NCBI GenBank assembly: GCA_035578175.1
Contig: JAQMRL010000005.1
Coordinates: 52,495,722-52,559,721, forward strand
DNA from: Catonia carolina
Taxonomy: Eukaryota > Arthropoda > Insecta > Hemiptera > Achilidae
Length of the DNA stretch: 64,000 nt
Direction of reading: 5' to 3'
The translations under genes and the position numbers were made by a program. Position 1 is the first letter of the stretch, and each line of letters starts with the position of its first letter. Of the stretch, positions 45,767 to 58,625 are shown in pieces. A model generated the notes under the pieces. It searched no databases. It saw nothing but the letters and a program-made list of their open reading frames with translations, and was not told the origin of the DNA.

Positions 45767-46289
45767 TAGTACAAGTAGCAGACAAACATTGTATGCAAAA
45801 ATGTCATTTTGCTAAATTTTCATTAAATACCGTAGCAATGAGTTTTTCAAGTGAAGAAGTGGTTATTATATTTTCATGTGAGTCTGTGAATAGAAGAAGA
45901 TTCTGGGTTCATCCTGATAATGAAAATATAATCATAAAAATATAAAACCTGAAAATAAAAAAAAAAAAAAAATGTAGCCGATCCTCTTAGCATTTAGCTC
46001 TATACTGTAGCTCATGACAGTGCGTAGATAAGGGGGAGTCCAGGGTGTCCAGATACCCCCGTAAATGTAAAAAAAGAAAAATGATTATAAAGATTAGTAA
46101 ATTTTACCAATAGCAGGAAACCTACCAAGTTATATTAAATAACAAACTAAAATAATTTAAACTAGCGTCGTTTAACAAACTTCTTTAATATTGGTTATTA
46201 ATTCAGATCACCCTTTGTTTTAAAGTCGTTTGGGTTCTGCTGCACTCGGCTCTTTAAGCCATGTATAAAAACAGTCACCACTGTATACT

Positions 46290-46650
46290 GGATGGAAGGG
46301 GGTTGTTCTTCGGCACCGAAAAGAGTTTGGAGTGATCAAAACCAGCAAAAACTTCTACCAGGGATGGTCGGTAAGGTCCGACAGGGAATAAATGACACCC
46401 GGTTCACAAAACAAATTTTTAAGACACTTAACAGTACATGTAAGGTGTTAGATAAATGGTTTAAAAATGTCAGAAGGATGCTGAAAAAACCGGAATACTC
46501 TGAGAAAACTTAATGAAACGAACCGAATTCAGACAACTAATTACGGGCTTTAAGAGCTTCCGTGAAGAGTAAAAACGGAACACCGGGTGGACAGAAGTAA
46601 GAACAATTATTCTGTAGTGTATAATATTCGTAACTAGCATACCCCGAGTG
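46290..46650 (+). other. Unassigned moderately GC-rich open region
   Basis: A 73-codon frame (46292-46513) reads APKRVWSDQNQQKLLPGMV, then QGINDTRFTKQIFKTLN. Basic and Lys-rich; no domain recognised. It sits just before a dispersed repeat that starts near 46630 and may be part of it. Confidence 0.2.
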
Positions 46651-47192
46651 GTTTCGCACGCAAAACATGTGAAGACCTAATAATTTAAAAAAAAAAATAC
46701 GTAACAGAAATCGTGTAGCTGATAGTAATTATATACCCCATCTCTCTCCTCCCTCTCCCTATCACTCCCTCTATCTTTCCTCTCCCTCCCCCTTCCTCTC
46801 CTCTTTCCTTTACCCTCTCTCTCTCCCTCTTTCTCCCCAACTCTCTCTCCATATATTTCCCTCGATATCTCCCCTTCCTCTCTTTATTCCTCCCCTCAAC
46901 CCCTCTATCACACATTTTCCCCACGTTTGTCTCTCACCATTATCAAACCCCTTCATCTACTTCAACAAACCGCAATATGTACTCACATGTACACACACAC
47001 ACATATACATATTTATGAAAATTTTCATAAGGGCTCTTAGGGTTATCATTTTTTTAAATTTAAAAATAAAATGTTGCTGTGAATATAAATAAGAATATGC
47101 TGTCAAAATTTCATGATAATCCGTTCAGTAGTTTTGGAAATTAGCCTGCACAAAAAACACGCTTTGTTTATACTTAATATTAGTATAGATAA
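46630..47192. repeat. Dispersed insect repeat with polypyrimidine and CA tracts
   Basis: One end reads TACCCCGAGTGGTTTCGCA, the other TTTCATGATAATCCGTTCAG..ATATTAGTATAGAT. I recognise both as end signatures of a repeat dispersed in many insect genomes. Between them lies a long CT-rich tract (46735-46922) and a short CA run. Confidence 0.6.
46735..46922. repeat. Long polypyrimidine (CT-rich) tract
   Basis: Almost pure C/T on the plus strand for about 185 bases with only scattered A. The purine strand could favour triplex formation. The open frame on the minus strand here is a low-complexity artefact. Confidence 0.85.
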
Positions 47193-47959
47193 TCATGTTG
47201 ATTTGAATGCTAAATAAAAAAAAATGAAAATCAATACGTGAAAAAATTGCCAATTTAACTAAATGGTTATTTATTTAACAATCAAAACTTTATATGAGTA
47301 CTAAGTAAAACAAAAATTTTATTTGTATTCGTAAGGATTAAACAATAATAGTAGCAAAACCAACTGAACAATAAAATCTCATTACATATTTATTTATGCA
47401 AAAAATAATAATTTATGTATTTTTTAGCTGTTTATTTCATGATATGTAATTTAAGTACAATAATAGTAATACAAAATACGTATTACAGATATTGTAAAAT
47501 ATGAGTAATATTCATTACGTGAGAAATAATAAATTGGATAAGCTGTGGTAAAATTGTATTTTAATATATTTTCTTTTCTGCAGTTATGAAAAAATTTCTG
47601 CTATTTCAAATACTTTAAGATAAGAGTATAATAATTATATTAAAAAATGGTTTTATATTTCAAATTTGCATGTGATTGTTATTCAGTTTACAATAACATT
47701 TATAATACAAACATTGTTAATAAAATTTTACTTTGTATTTTATTTCTTTATTCTAACAGTTTAATTGGATTTTATAATTAGTTAAAAGTGTTAAGTGTGC
47801 TACATAACCTTGAAAAATATAATAACTCGTTTATATGATTTACTTAGAATTTGTCCCGGTTTTCACCCGGGTATAATTTTGTTTTATTACAATAATTTTT
47901 AAATTAGGGTTATAAATAAATCAAAAATAAGGTTTTCTGATTTGGAAAAATCTGAGATT

Positions 47960-48181
47960 TATGTATATATATTGACACCTGTACCGAGTTTCAGCCATAT
48001 AAATCATCCAGAACTTAATAAACAAAAACTATTGGTTTAAGGGTTGAACTCAAATTCAACCTCTTACAGGTACATTTTCATAATCATTAAGGGTATTTTT
48101 AAGGTGCACTTAAGGTAAAATTTCCACCAAATCCAGCCATCTACCCTATTTTTAACTGAGTAAACTGAAAATATTGTTTTA
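47960..48181. repeat. Tandem degenerate repeat, left part
   Basis: Units contain CAGCCAT(A/C)TA, AACTTAATAAACAAAAACTA-like, and TTTAAGGGTTG blocks, recurring after the inserted element at 50407-50770 with a spacing of about 139 bp. Confidence 0.65.
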
Positions 48182-49100
48182 TAGTCCAGTCACTCACGGT
48201 ATAATATTGCAATACCTCAGAATTTTAAAGTACCGCTCCGATTTTAATGAAATTTTGCAAGTGAGCTTATTTTGCCTATCTCTTCAAAAGTTATATGGTT
48301 AGAATGTGTGCTTTTTGTTTTTAAGGGGTGAAAAGCACCCCTTTCTTGCAAAAATTAAAAACAGTAGATATAATCGTTATTTACCTATGGATTATGTGTG
48401 GGTATGTTAAATAAAGATTTATTTATCATATAGGAAAGTATTTTACAATTTATAACAATTTTTCAACCCTTAAAAACCACCTTTAAGGTCAAATTTTCCA
48501 AAAAAAAAAAAAAAATTTGAAACTTTAAATTAGGTAATGATACATTTTGTAGTGATTTTAACTTTTGTTATACTTATAATTTAATATTTTAAGTATTTAA
48601 TATTTTCAACCCTTATAAACTACCCCTTATAATGAAATTTATTTAAAAAATTTTTTTTTTGGTGCTTAAAATTTTAAATGGTAATTTATGGTAGGTTACA
48701 TTTAATTTAAGACACAATGCACTTATTCAACCCTTAAAAACCACCCTTTAGGTCAAATTTAAAAAAAAATATTTTGAAACTTTAAATTAGGTAATGCTGC
48801 ATTTTGCGGTTATTTAAACCTTTTTATACTTATTGAAAAGTAAATTGAACTTTTTTTTTATGAACTTACTTTTTAATAAAACCCACAATTATTCATGTCT
48901 ACTCAATGATAAATAAATAAATAAATAAATGAACGAATAACTTTTAGTAAGAAAAATCAAAAGAAGCACGTGTATATTTTAGAGGTTATGTAGCTGTACT
49001 GCTACGACTAAATGAGTATATATACATCAGCAGGTGTTCATCGGTTACATACGTAATCCGTGTATATACTAATGCATAGTATATATGTGAGAGATGAATA

Positions 49101-49162
<62 letters not shown>

Positions 49163-50406
49163 AAACGTTTACGAGTATTTCACTGCTCCAAAATAGTTGA
49201 AACTATATAGCTATTTATATGCTCCGAAAATATTGGTAGAAAAACGTAAATGGTTTATTAACGATAACTTCGGTAATTTTAAAGATATTTGAACGTTTCA
49301 AAGCTCATTTTGTAGGGAATTCTAAGGGCTACAACTTCTGAAAATTTGGACTATTTGAAAGTTGTTGATTTTTAGAAAATGCGTTTTAAAGGGATAAAAA
49401 AGGGGGCTTCTCACCCTTATATGCAAGCTTAGAATGTAAATATCTCGCTTAGTTTTTATGATAGAAAAATTTAAAAAAATGGAAAATTTTCAGTGAAAAA
49501 AATACTACATTTTAGAACTCATGTCAATTTTTCGTATTCCTCTTTGATTTCGAGCAGTTTTGAAAAAATGGAAAATTTTTTTAAAATTGCAAAAATTCAT
49601 TTTTTACTAAATTGACCTTTTTTCAAATTTAAGCATTTTAAACTGGTTAAAATTTCAGGACTCATAGTCAGTACATAAATAAAGCTAATTACACTTGGGA
49701 TAACGTTAACTTTTATTTTTGTGAAAAAATTACCGTTTTAATAAATTTTTTTTTTTTTACGACATAATTTTTTTGTTTTTGCAATAACTCAGCCATTTTT
49801 TATCCAAATTACTTTTACCTTAGCTCATTTTGAAGATCTTTTTAAAATCTACAAAAAACATTGTCATTATTTTTTTCAAAAATCCACTCCTTTTTACGTT
49901 ATTTAACGATAAACACTTTTATAAAAGGTAAATCGAATAAATACCTGACCTTAATTAGGCTGTAACTTGGGTTTTATTGCTCCGATGATAATTTAAAAAA
50001 AACCATTCGATTTTTTATTTTAAAAGGTTTCTTTTTAATTCTTAAGACTTTTTTGTAAAAATGCACCGTTTTCGAGTTATTACGGAAAATATACTGAAAA
50101 ATATGCATTTTTTATGCAAGAAATCATCAATTTCAATCGTGAATAAATCGGTAAATATCCACTTACCGAAAAAAGTCAATAAAACATTTTTTGCTTAAAA
50201 TTGAATTATCTATCGATTCCCGGGGTTATTTTGAGGTTAAATATTTTCACCCCCGAGAAGGGGTGGTACTCACCCCCAGGGTAAAAGCACACATCGGCAC
50301 TATATAACTTTTTTTCTTTGACATGTCAACTATGTGTATGCAAAATTTCATGTCAATCCAAGCGGTACTTTAAAATTCTTAGCAAAAACCGTGAGTGACT
50401 GGACTA
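48182..50406. mobile_element. 2.2-kb transposon with TTA target duplication
   Basis: TAGTCCAGTCACTCACGGT is exactly mirrored at 50388-50406; similarity continues to about 75 bp (AGAATTTTAAAGTACCGCT, ATGAAATTTTGCA). TTA lies at 48179-48181 and 50407-50409. Joining the flanks with one TTA restores the TTTAAGGGTTG unit of the surrounding tandem repeat, confirming the 3-bp duplication. TWA targets are typical of PIF/Harbinger. No transposase frame was seen inside; the interior has GGGTGAAAAGCACCCC palindromes and poly-A/T runs. Confidence 0.87.
49103..49156. repeat. (AT)27 microsatellite
   Basis: Uninterrupted AT dinucleotide repeat inside the 2.2-kb transposon. Confidence 0.98.
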
Positions 50407-50770
50407 TTAAGGGTTGGACACCATTTTCTACCTTTTAGAAATTTTAGAAATTGTTAAGGGGTGTTTTTTTTAGTTGCACTATAAATAACATCACCAAAAT
50501 TCAGCCATCTAACTTGTCTGGAACTTAATAACCTATAAATATTCGTTTAAGGGTCGAACATGATTTTTATCCCCTTTGGGGTATATTTTAGAAATGGTTA
50601 AGAGGTAATTTTTGTAGTTGAACTATAATTAACATCTCCACTGAATTTCAGCTATCTAACTTTTCTGTAACTCAGTAAATGGAAAATATCGGTTTAAGAA
50701 TTGACAACTTTTTCAACCCCTTATTGGTGGAATGATGAAATTGTTATGTTTAACTTTTCTATTAATCTAA
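50407..50770. repeat. Tandem degenerate repeat, right part
   Basis: At least two further units with AATTTCAGC(C/T)ATCTAACTT and (T/G)GTTTAAG blocks, continuous with 47960-48181 before the insertion. Confidence 0.65.
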
Positions 50771-51391
50771 AAAGGGAATATTCCCTTCAAATTTCAACTT
50801 TGTGGCTATTGAGTAATTAGGAGAATTAATGAATAGTGAGTAATTCAGTCAGTGAGGGGTTTTCCATTTATATTTAGAGAAAATAATCATTGTTTTATTA
50901 GTGTTTATTAATTCAGTGATTTGATTTTGGTATAAAATTTTATTTATTTATTAAATATTAAAGAACTGTATTAATTAAACGATAATTTTTTATTTTAGAT
51001 AAGATAAATTAAGTTAATGGATATGAGTTTCTTTTGGGTAATAGTCAGAATTGTCGGGATCAGCAGTAATCATGATTAGCTTTATATAACTTCATATACT
51101 ACTCAAATCTTCAAAATTCATGGGAAGTAAGGTAGCAATCATTTGGTTTAAAGCTCAAATATAGATTTAAATTTAAGTAGAACTAAATGTATGTATAAAA
51201 TATTGTTTGGTGAACAATCTCTTTAAGAAAATTAATAAAAGGAATCTATCAATAGTAATATAACAAAGTAACATTTATTTGTTTGTTTGTACAAATTAAT
51301 CTCAGAAACTACCCAACTGAATTCAAAAATTTTCTCACCATTGCAACGATTAAAGCTCCCTGACTAAAATAGACTGTATTACATTACGTAA

Positions 51392-51562
51392 TTGATTTGA
51401 ATACTAGACAGTGGTTACCAGTGTACTTTGATGATTGGTGTTTGATTAATCATACTCTCACAGGAATGGTTGGCCTGTGTCTGTACAAAACTACACCTCA
51501 TATACACGTCATCCTTATCTCATTGGGTCATAAAATTGCTTATTGTTCTTTTAAAATTTTGG
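51392..51562 (+). repeat. SINE tS3 fragment, forward
   Basis: Tail part of tS3: GAATACTAGACAGTGGTTACC to CTCATTGGGTCATAAAATTG. The tRNA-like head is missing. Confidence 0.7.
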
Positions 51563-51832
51563 GAAAAAATTGTGCTTGGTTAAATGAAGCCATCTTTTAT
51601 TATGTTTCTTTTAGGTAAGGATAATTCTTTTAGCTATTTATTTTATCATACATTGTCTGTTTTATGTAATGTATTGTATTATTCAGGTATCAGGTACAGT
51701 ACAACTCTACAATAGGATGTCCAGCCTACACTATTTCCTTTTATCAAAAATTTTTAAAATTATTTTTGGGACAGTTATCCAAAAAAATAATGTAACATCC
51801 GATTTCTGGATTGAAAGTTTCATAAAACTTAA

Positions 51833-52792
51833 AAAAATCTGGTGTGAAACACTCACAAAACTTTCTCTTGCCAATGCAAATAATTAATAATAAACCTAAC
51901 ATTATTAATAAAATATTAGAAATAAACAAAAACTAACCTCAAAAACATAACCTTATTTTAATCATGAGTGAATGACGCAAAATGACAATCGAACTCAGTT
52001 TGGCTTAAAAATACGGAAAATCACGCTTTCACGCTAAACTAGGCTCTGTAGAGAAAAATGCTCTAAACAAAAGTTGTAGATCTTTTAATTTTCTATAAAT
52101 TTAATTATATACACTTTTGTCGTAAAATGTATACTAAGACCGAAATGTTAAAAAAATCGATTTTTCTCACGTTTTCGTGAGAAAAAAAACAGAAAATCGC
52201 AAATTACCGCTAAACTAAGCGTTATACAAAAAAATGTTTGAAATAAAAGTTGTAGAATTTTAAATTCTCTACAACTTTTATTATATAACGTTTTGCGTTA
52301 AAATGCATATTAAAGCCGCAATCTTAAAAAGAAAATGTTTTTACGTAAAAACAGCCTCACGCAGAATTTCAGCAAACATGGCGCCTACCCTATATTGTAG
52401 AGCATAAAAAATGTAGTAAACCAGGCGATTTTAAAAAAAATCGTAGGACTAGTTTTTGAGAAAATCGCAAAAAAGTGAAAAATTATACGAATAAACTACT
52501 ACTTCCGGTTGACCGATTTTGATGAAAATGTTCGTGTCGGGTCCGGTAGTGATATGTAACTTAAGTTTCAAGTTTCAAGTTCGTACGATGTTCCGTTCTT
52601 GAGATATTCTGTTCACACACAGACACACACACACACACAGACACACACACAGACCAATCGCTAAAACCATGTTTTTTGGGTTCAGGGGGTCTGAAAACGT
52701 ATAGATCCGGTGAAAACTCGATTTCGAAAAATCGACATGAAAACAATACTTTCCTTCCTATATATTCATATAGGCAAGAGAAAGTAAAAATC
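51833..52792 (-). repeat. Interspersed repeat R4, longest copy
   Basis: Inverse copy, about 960 bp, from AAAATCTGGTGTGAAACAC to GGCAAGAGAAAGTAA. It holds an internal degenerate duplication of about 165 bp (CGCTAAACTA..AAAGTTGTAGA at about 52035 and 52207) and a CA microsatellite at 52613-52654. No protein frame was found. Confidence 0.7.
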
Positions 52793-53819
52793 AAAGAAAT
52801 CGTACCATTTTTTTACAAAATAGATTTAACTTCTTTTCCTTACAACACATACGTAAGTAGTAGCTCATACTGATGTCAAAAAATTCTGTTTACAATAATA
52901 ATTGATTTTATTTTGTATAGTCATAATTTATCTTTTAACATGTAATATCGTGTGAAAAGTTAAACGTTTTGAATTTAGTTTTCCATGAAGCACAACAAGC
53001 AGAGGGTTTCTTGTGAAATATAAAATGTAAATATTTTTATGGAACATCTAAAAGTCATTAATTTACTGAATGCAAAAAAATTCATAGTATATAAATTTAT
53101 TTTAATAATTTTGGATAATTTATAAGAATTGTAATAATTTATCTATTTCAATAAAGAAAAGAAAAAGAAGAAAAATTAAAAGAGTGTAAAGGAGACTGGA
53201 AGAATAACAAGAAGAAAAACTGAAGAAGGGGAACTAGGAGCACTTTTTAACAGCAACAACCTCATTACGTAGTTTCAAGTGAATGAAACACGAGATGGTA
53301 ATGACCAGTAACATAACATTTTGTGAACCCCTTTTTAACGTTATCTAAATAAAATCAAGTAGTCGTAAAATATAATATTAGGGCTTGGTGAATTCTCTGG
53401 GGGTAGAAAATTAAGCGATATTAATTTTCCTTTTAGTATAAGTAATTTATACACGAAAACATTTTTCTCCTACTTTTTAAATTTTATTTTTGAAAGTATA
53501 GCTTAATGTAATTAAGACCACTTCAGCTGAATAATATACTTATAAATTAAACTTAATTTATTTTAGTTCTTTATTTTTTTGTTAGTGTAGATTATTTAAA
53601 TAATTTAAATATTTAGGCTATATGAAAATTTTTATAAAATTATGTTAGTAAACCATATTTATATATAAACTATTTATTGTTTTATGATTAATTCAAAGGA
53701 TGTAATAAAGTAACTTAAGACCCAGAGAATAATTTTATTGTGTATAATAAAAACTGTGGTCGTAGCCGAGAAAATTGGCATAAAAATTTTATATGAGAAA
53801 AATATCATAATTTTTTAAA
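52793..53819. other. AT-rich non-coding stretch
   Basis: Nothing recognised. Confidence 0.4.
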
Positions 53820-53965
53820 ATTAATTGGGTGATGATTCCTACCTAAGCCTTGGCTTTTGCACAGGTAATGATATGAGGTGATATAAAGATAAAAATTCAG
53901 AACTGACCGGGAATCGAATCCGGGACCCTTGCATAGAAGCCAGTTGCAGTTATGCTGTTAATATT
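53820..53965 (-). repeat. tRNA-derived SINE tS1, inverse copy
   Basis: GACCGGGAATCGAATCCGGG (B-box complement), CATAGAAGCCAGTTGCAG, with a body less like the 26838 copy. Confidence 0.7.
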
Positions 53966-54327
53966 GGCCAATTAGTAATAATTAAAGAATGGAAACACAA
54001 TAAAGATATTAGATAATTTGGAGAATTGATAACTAAAAATGTTAATGAGAAAGCTGTTTGGGATGAAAGAAGAAAGAAATTATCAAAAGGACAACAGATA
54101 ACAAAGTTGTTTAATCGGCAAGCACTTTTCAAACTGAATCAGAAAATTATAACAGATAAAATATCTAAAATAGAAAGAAAAAGAAAATTAGAACTTGCGT
54201 AGATAAATCACATTAAAAAAAGGGCGAGTAATAAATCTTACTAAATGAGATGGTTGATAAAAAATAGAAACAAGATAAAAATCATCTCCAATTATTATAT
54301 GAGATACAAACGATTTTTTTAAATTTT

Positions 54328-54472
54328 GGTTTCCATCTGACTGTTTTGCAACTTCTGCTAATGCAGAAGGTGGAGAATGATGATGTATGAAAATGAGTGA
54401 TGAAAAATTGACCGACCTGACCGGGAATGAACCCGGGACCCCGATGCAGAAGCCAGGTGCGCTAACCACTAC
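54328..54472 (-). repeat. tRNA-derived SINE tS1, inverse copy in tandem array
   Basis: CCATCTGACTGTTTTGCAAC, GGGAATGAACCCGGGACC and GCGCTAACCACTAC match the 26838 copy closely. The flanks (54275-54327 and 54473-54550) are tandem ATGAGATAGAAATCATCTCC-like units, so it seems to have landed inside a short array. Confidence 0.8.
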
Positions 54473-54550
54473 AGATAGAAATGAGATAGAAATTATCTCC
54501 TACTATTACATGAGATAGAAATCATCTCCTATTATTATTATGAGGTAGAG

Positions 54551-55777
54551 TCAAGAATTGACAAAATGAAAGATAAATGGATATTCTTTGTTTGGGAATT
54601 TGATGAGAACGCTAGAAGATAGCTTGTCTCGACAGATGATGAAAATATTATGGAAACAGGAAACATCAATTTGGATTAGAGAAATCAAAAAAATTCATGA
54701 AAGACTTTGATCTGACACGAAAGGATTTACTAGTGAAAACAAAGAAACTGAAAAAATAAAGGACAAGAATATATAGCTACATAATGACTTAAATGTATGT
54801 CTAAAACATTGATTGATTTTTTAAATTTAAAAATAAAACGATAAAGATGATTTATAAACCAGTCAGCAAAGAATTCTGAAATTTATGTCAAGGGACGATG
54901 GAAAAACTACAGGGAGACCTCGGAATGTATGATAAAATAATTCAACACTTGATTTAGATAAATTTTAATATATTTAATAACAATTAGTAATGATATGCAA
55001 TTTGATTTGAGATTTAAACTGTCTAACCTCAACAAACGATTGAATTTTTTTAGTCCTGGTTGTTTTCGAACAAATGTAGCAGTGATAAAGATACAAGTAG
55101 ACTATTGGATGTCTAGATGAACTTGCTTTGATATGAAACATGAAACGGATTCAGTATATCAAGCTTTAGCAAACAGTAGGATATTAAAACAGAACTATCT
55201 CGGTTGCTATAGAATTCAATTTTCTTTGTACTAGCTGGACAGCTAGAATATTTTATTTTTGAAAGTATCGTTCAATATTACAGTAAAAAGTTTCTAAATT
55301 CCACCAGCATTTATAAACTTTTAGAAATATTACTTTAAGCAAATATTTAGTCATAAAATAGCTCTTCAGCCTGCCAACAGCAGTAGAAAAACTTTTGTTA
55401 CGTGTTAAAGTTTCGTGAATTTTGAGGGAAGTGTTATATACTAAATTATATGATACTGTTTCGACGTACCAAAATGTTATAAACTCGTTAGCTAATAAAA
55501 ACAAGGTTTTCACAACATTATGTACAGTATTTTGAAAAATTACACAAAATTCCAACACCGCAAGAAAAACATAGGACTATCATCATTACATCTATTCCAG
55601 TATTACAGATTTTTTCACAGAAATAAAAAATTGAGCTGAAAATGGTATACAATGTTATTCAATACGTATTTTAATGAATTGAGTCCAAAAAAAATTTTTT
55701 TGAGTGGTTGAATTGTCTAACAATTCGAGGGAGTATTTAAAAGGTAAGACTAAAATATTGTAATAAGTAGTCTAATA
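54551..55777. other. Non-coding stretch
   Basis: No confident features. GGAAAAACTACAGGGAGACC near 54900 could be a worn GRPR segment of a LINE tail. A 101-codon minus frame at 55253-55558 has no recognisable domain. Confidence 0.35.
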
Positions 55778-56174
55778 GTTGTTGTTTAAGTCAACAACCG
55801 AAAGGCTGGTTTGAACGTCTAGAGGTTTTACTAAGAAAAAACGAGGAGTGAGGTGGTTTACTATTGCCTTCCTCACTGGGTTGAAAGAGTATGCTTATCA
55901 GCATGCCAGGCCCTCCAAAAAGCAACCACTTTCCACCCTGCAAATGACACCTTAACTTCATTCACCACAGGGTCTGGCTGTATAGTGAAATTCATTACTC
56001 TCAGAGGAGGTAACTCTGACTAGTGTCTTTTAGACCTCTACCTCTTCTGTTCTTAAATAGTTCAATCATATAATTATTGGCTGACTATGTGATAAGAAAC
56101 AGAACTATTTTTTGTAGTCCTCGAACCAACAGATAGAGTGCAATTAATTTAACACTCCACCTGCCCGTTATAGG
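55778..56174 (+). repeat. HC-SINE copy 11
   Basis: Full-length forward copy from GTTGTTGTTTAAGTCAACAA to CTGCCCGTTATAGG, among the best preserved. Confidence 0.87.
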
Positions 56175-57460
56175 GATAAGTAATAGTATAGCTCAAAAAA
56201 AGAAACAATTTGTAAAATGTAGGTCCAGACCAGGTTAGAGAGTTTCAGCTGAAGAAAGATTTTACTTGAAATTCAGTTATTCCGATGAAGTTAAGCCATA
56301 CATTAATTTTTAAGGGTTCAACTTAAAGGCAAACTTGATGGAAACTTATAGTTTTTAATCTGGAAAAATTGAAAAAAACTGGTTTGAGAGTGGTATCATG
56401 CAAAATTTTAAGGATATTTGACATAAAATACAAAAATTATGGGTCAGAAATAAAAATTTTTCAGATTTAAAGTAAAATAACTTTTTAAATGAGTTAAAAC
56501 ATTGTATGCATTTATTCTCGTCTTAATGACTCTAGAAAATGAGAAAAGTTAAATAAAACTTATCAGAAGTATTCTGGAGAAAATAGGATGTATACACTGA
56601 AGGAGGTTAAATTGGAGCTTTCAGCCAATTACGAAAATTCCTTGAGATAGTTGAAAAAATTTTAGTTTTAAAATTTCAGTCTATTTGGCCCAGTAGATTT
56701 TCCTTACATTTTTCCAATATGCATTAATACTGTTTCAAAAAGTATAATACTATTAATTAACAAATTGTTTATGTATTCACTCAACAAATTGAATGATTAA
56801 CTATGACATTATTTTATGAACATAAAATAAAAATTGTGGTCAGTTTACAAAAGGAAAACTATAACAAAGAGAAACTGAAACTAAAGAGCTGCACTGTATA
56901 GTACTATAAAGGACTGCAGAATAGACAACAGGTGAACTGAAAGTGACAAGATTCTGAAGGGTTTAGTAATGGAAGCTGATTTGAAATAGATTGAATAGAA
57001 TTCATTGAAATGGTCTCAAAGTAATAAACATTGACCTTTAGGATTTCCTAGAATACTAAATAGATGACGTAAATTATGAGGAAGATTCAAATAAGGTAAG
57101 AAGAATAAATGTAACAGATTACAAAATATTTGAGAAACAAGAAATATGGAAACTACTCAGATTTTTAAATTTCACTAATTTTGTTTTAAATTCAACGGAT
57201 CTGGAGGTTTGCTAATTGTTTGGAAGAATTGTTAATAGCATTGAATTATACTTTAATTGTTGGAAAAATATTTTAGATTCTAAATGAGAATTGAGCTTCG
57301 AACTTTTAGTTCAGCGGTCATGTACATTGAGATGGTTTAAACTCTTTCTGATTATTTATATTAGTTTGAATAATTTTTGCCAACTGTACTTGTTTATAAT
57401 AATTCTTGATAACAATTGATCACAAATATTATTAACACATTATTTAGGAATTTCATACAG
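56175..57460. other. AT-rich non-coding stretch
   Basis: No recognised gene or repeat. Confidence 0.4.
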
Positions 57461-57641
57461 ATTTGAATATTAGACAGTGGTTACCAGTGTATTTTGATGG
57501 TTGGGATGCAATAAACCATACTCTCTCAGGAATGGTCGGCCTGGATCTGTACAAGACTACACCTTATCACTCGTCATACACATCATCCTTATCTCATGGG
57601 TCATAGGGTTGCTCATTGTTCTGATTTGAACAGATTGCAAC
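57461..57641 (+). repeat. SINE tS3 fragment, forward
   Basis: GAATATTAGACAGTGGTTACC to TCATAGGGTTGCTCATTGTT; same tail part as 51392-51562, better preserved. Confidence 0.75.
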
Positions 57642-58276
57642 ATACACACATTAAGGATAAAAAAAATATCTAGGAATTCCAATTACTTATTATAAATTTA
57701 AAAGTTAATACGTTTTGACAATTTTTGCTGTTTTTAACCTGTAGAGTGAAGATAATGTTAGTCGTCGAAAAGCTTCCATCTGTTAGCATGCAGTAATAAC
57801 TCAGGCTGTACGAAATTATTTTGCAATATTTCTGTACACAATAAGTAGTTAAAAAGTTTTCTTTCTGTCTTTGATTTTGGGTACGGAACTGATTGGCACA
57901 ACTTCTATTTTTGTGATATTCAAAATTATTTATTGAACTTAGGGAACTTTCCTCCAATTATTATTATGGCTGTTATTCGCTATTCTGATCAATAATATCT
58001 TACAAAATTTTACTGTAGAATGAACTGTATATAAAAAAAAAATGGCTAGTTCTTTTACTGACAAAATTTTGAAATAAACAAGGAGGGTTCTATTGCCTAA
58101 CATAGGGTCAGAAGCAAGTCATTTTTTTATAAAATTTTGTTGGGTTATGTCACTTGTATGTAACTAGTCTTTTCTCTTGTATCAGGTACCTAATGAACTT
58201 TGGAACATTCTGAATGGTACAATTTCGTTTTATGGGTGTAGCTGATTTCAAAGCAGCTTTTTGGACATCGATTGCC
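57642..58276. other. Non-coding stretch
   Basis: A 95-codon minus-strand frame (57670-57957) is serine/asparagine-rich with no domain recognised. Nothing else seen. Confidence 0.35.
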
Positions 58277-58625
58277 TGTTGATGTTTAGGTCATCAGCCG
58301 AACGGCTGGTTTGAACCTTTAGAGGTTTTACTACATAAAACAAAGAGTGAGGTGATTTACCATGCCTTCCTCACTGAGTGGAAAAGTATGCTTATCAGCA
58401 TGCCAGGCCCTCTAAAAAGCACATATTTTCCACTCTGCAAATGACGCCTTCACTTCATTCACCATAGGGTCTGGCTGTATAATGAAATTCATTACTTTCA
58501 GAGAAGATAACTCGGATTAGTGTCTTTTACACCTTTATCTCTTCTGTTCTTAAATGATTCAGTCATTTAATTGGCCGACCAACTGATAAGAAACAACTAT
58601 TTATTTTACGTTCTGGAAGTGCACC
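58277..58625 (+). repeat. HC-SINE copy 12, 3'-truncated
   Basis: Forward copy from TGTTGATGTTTAGGTCATC to about GATAAGAAACAACTATTTAT; the final CACCTGCCTGTTATG part is missing. Confidence 0.82.

Noticed and set aside
46685..46924. 79-codon minus-strand frame rich in Arg, Glu and Gly
   Set aside because: A translation of the polypyrimidine tract; low complexity.
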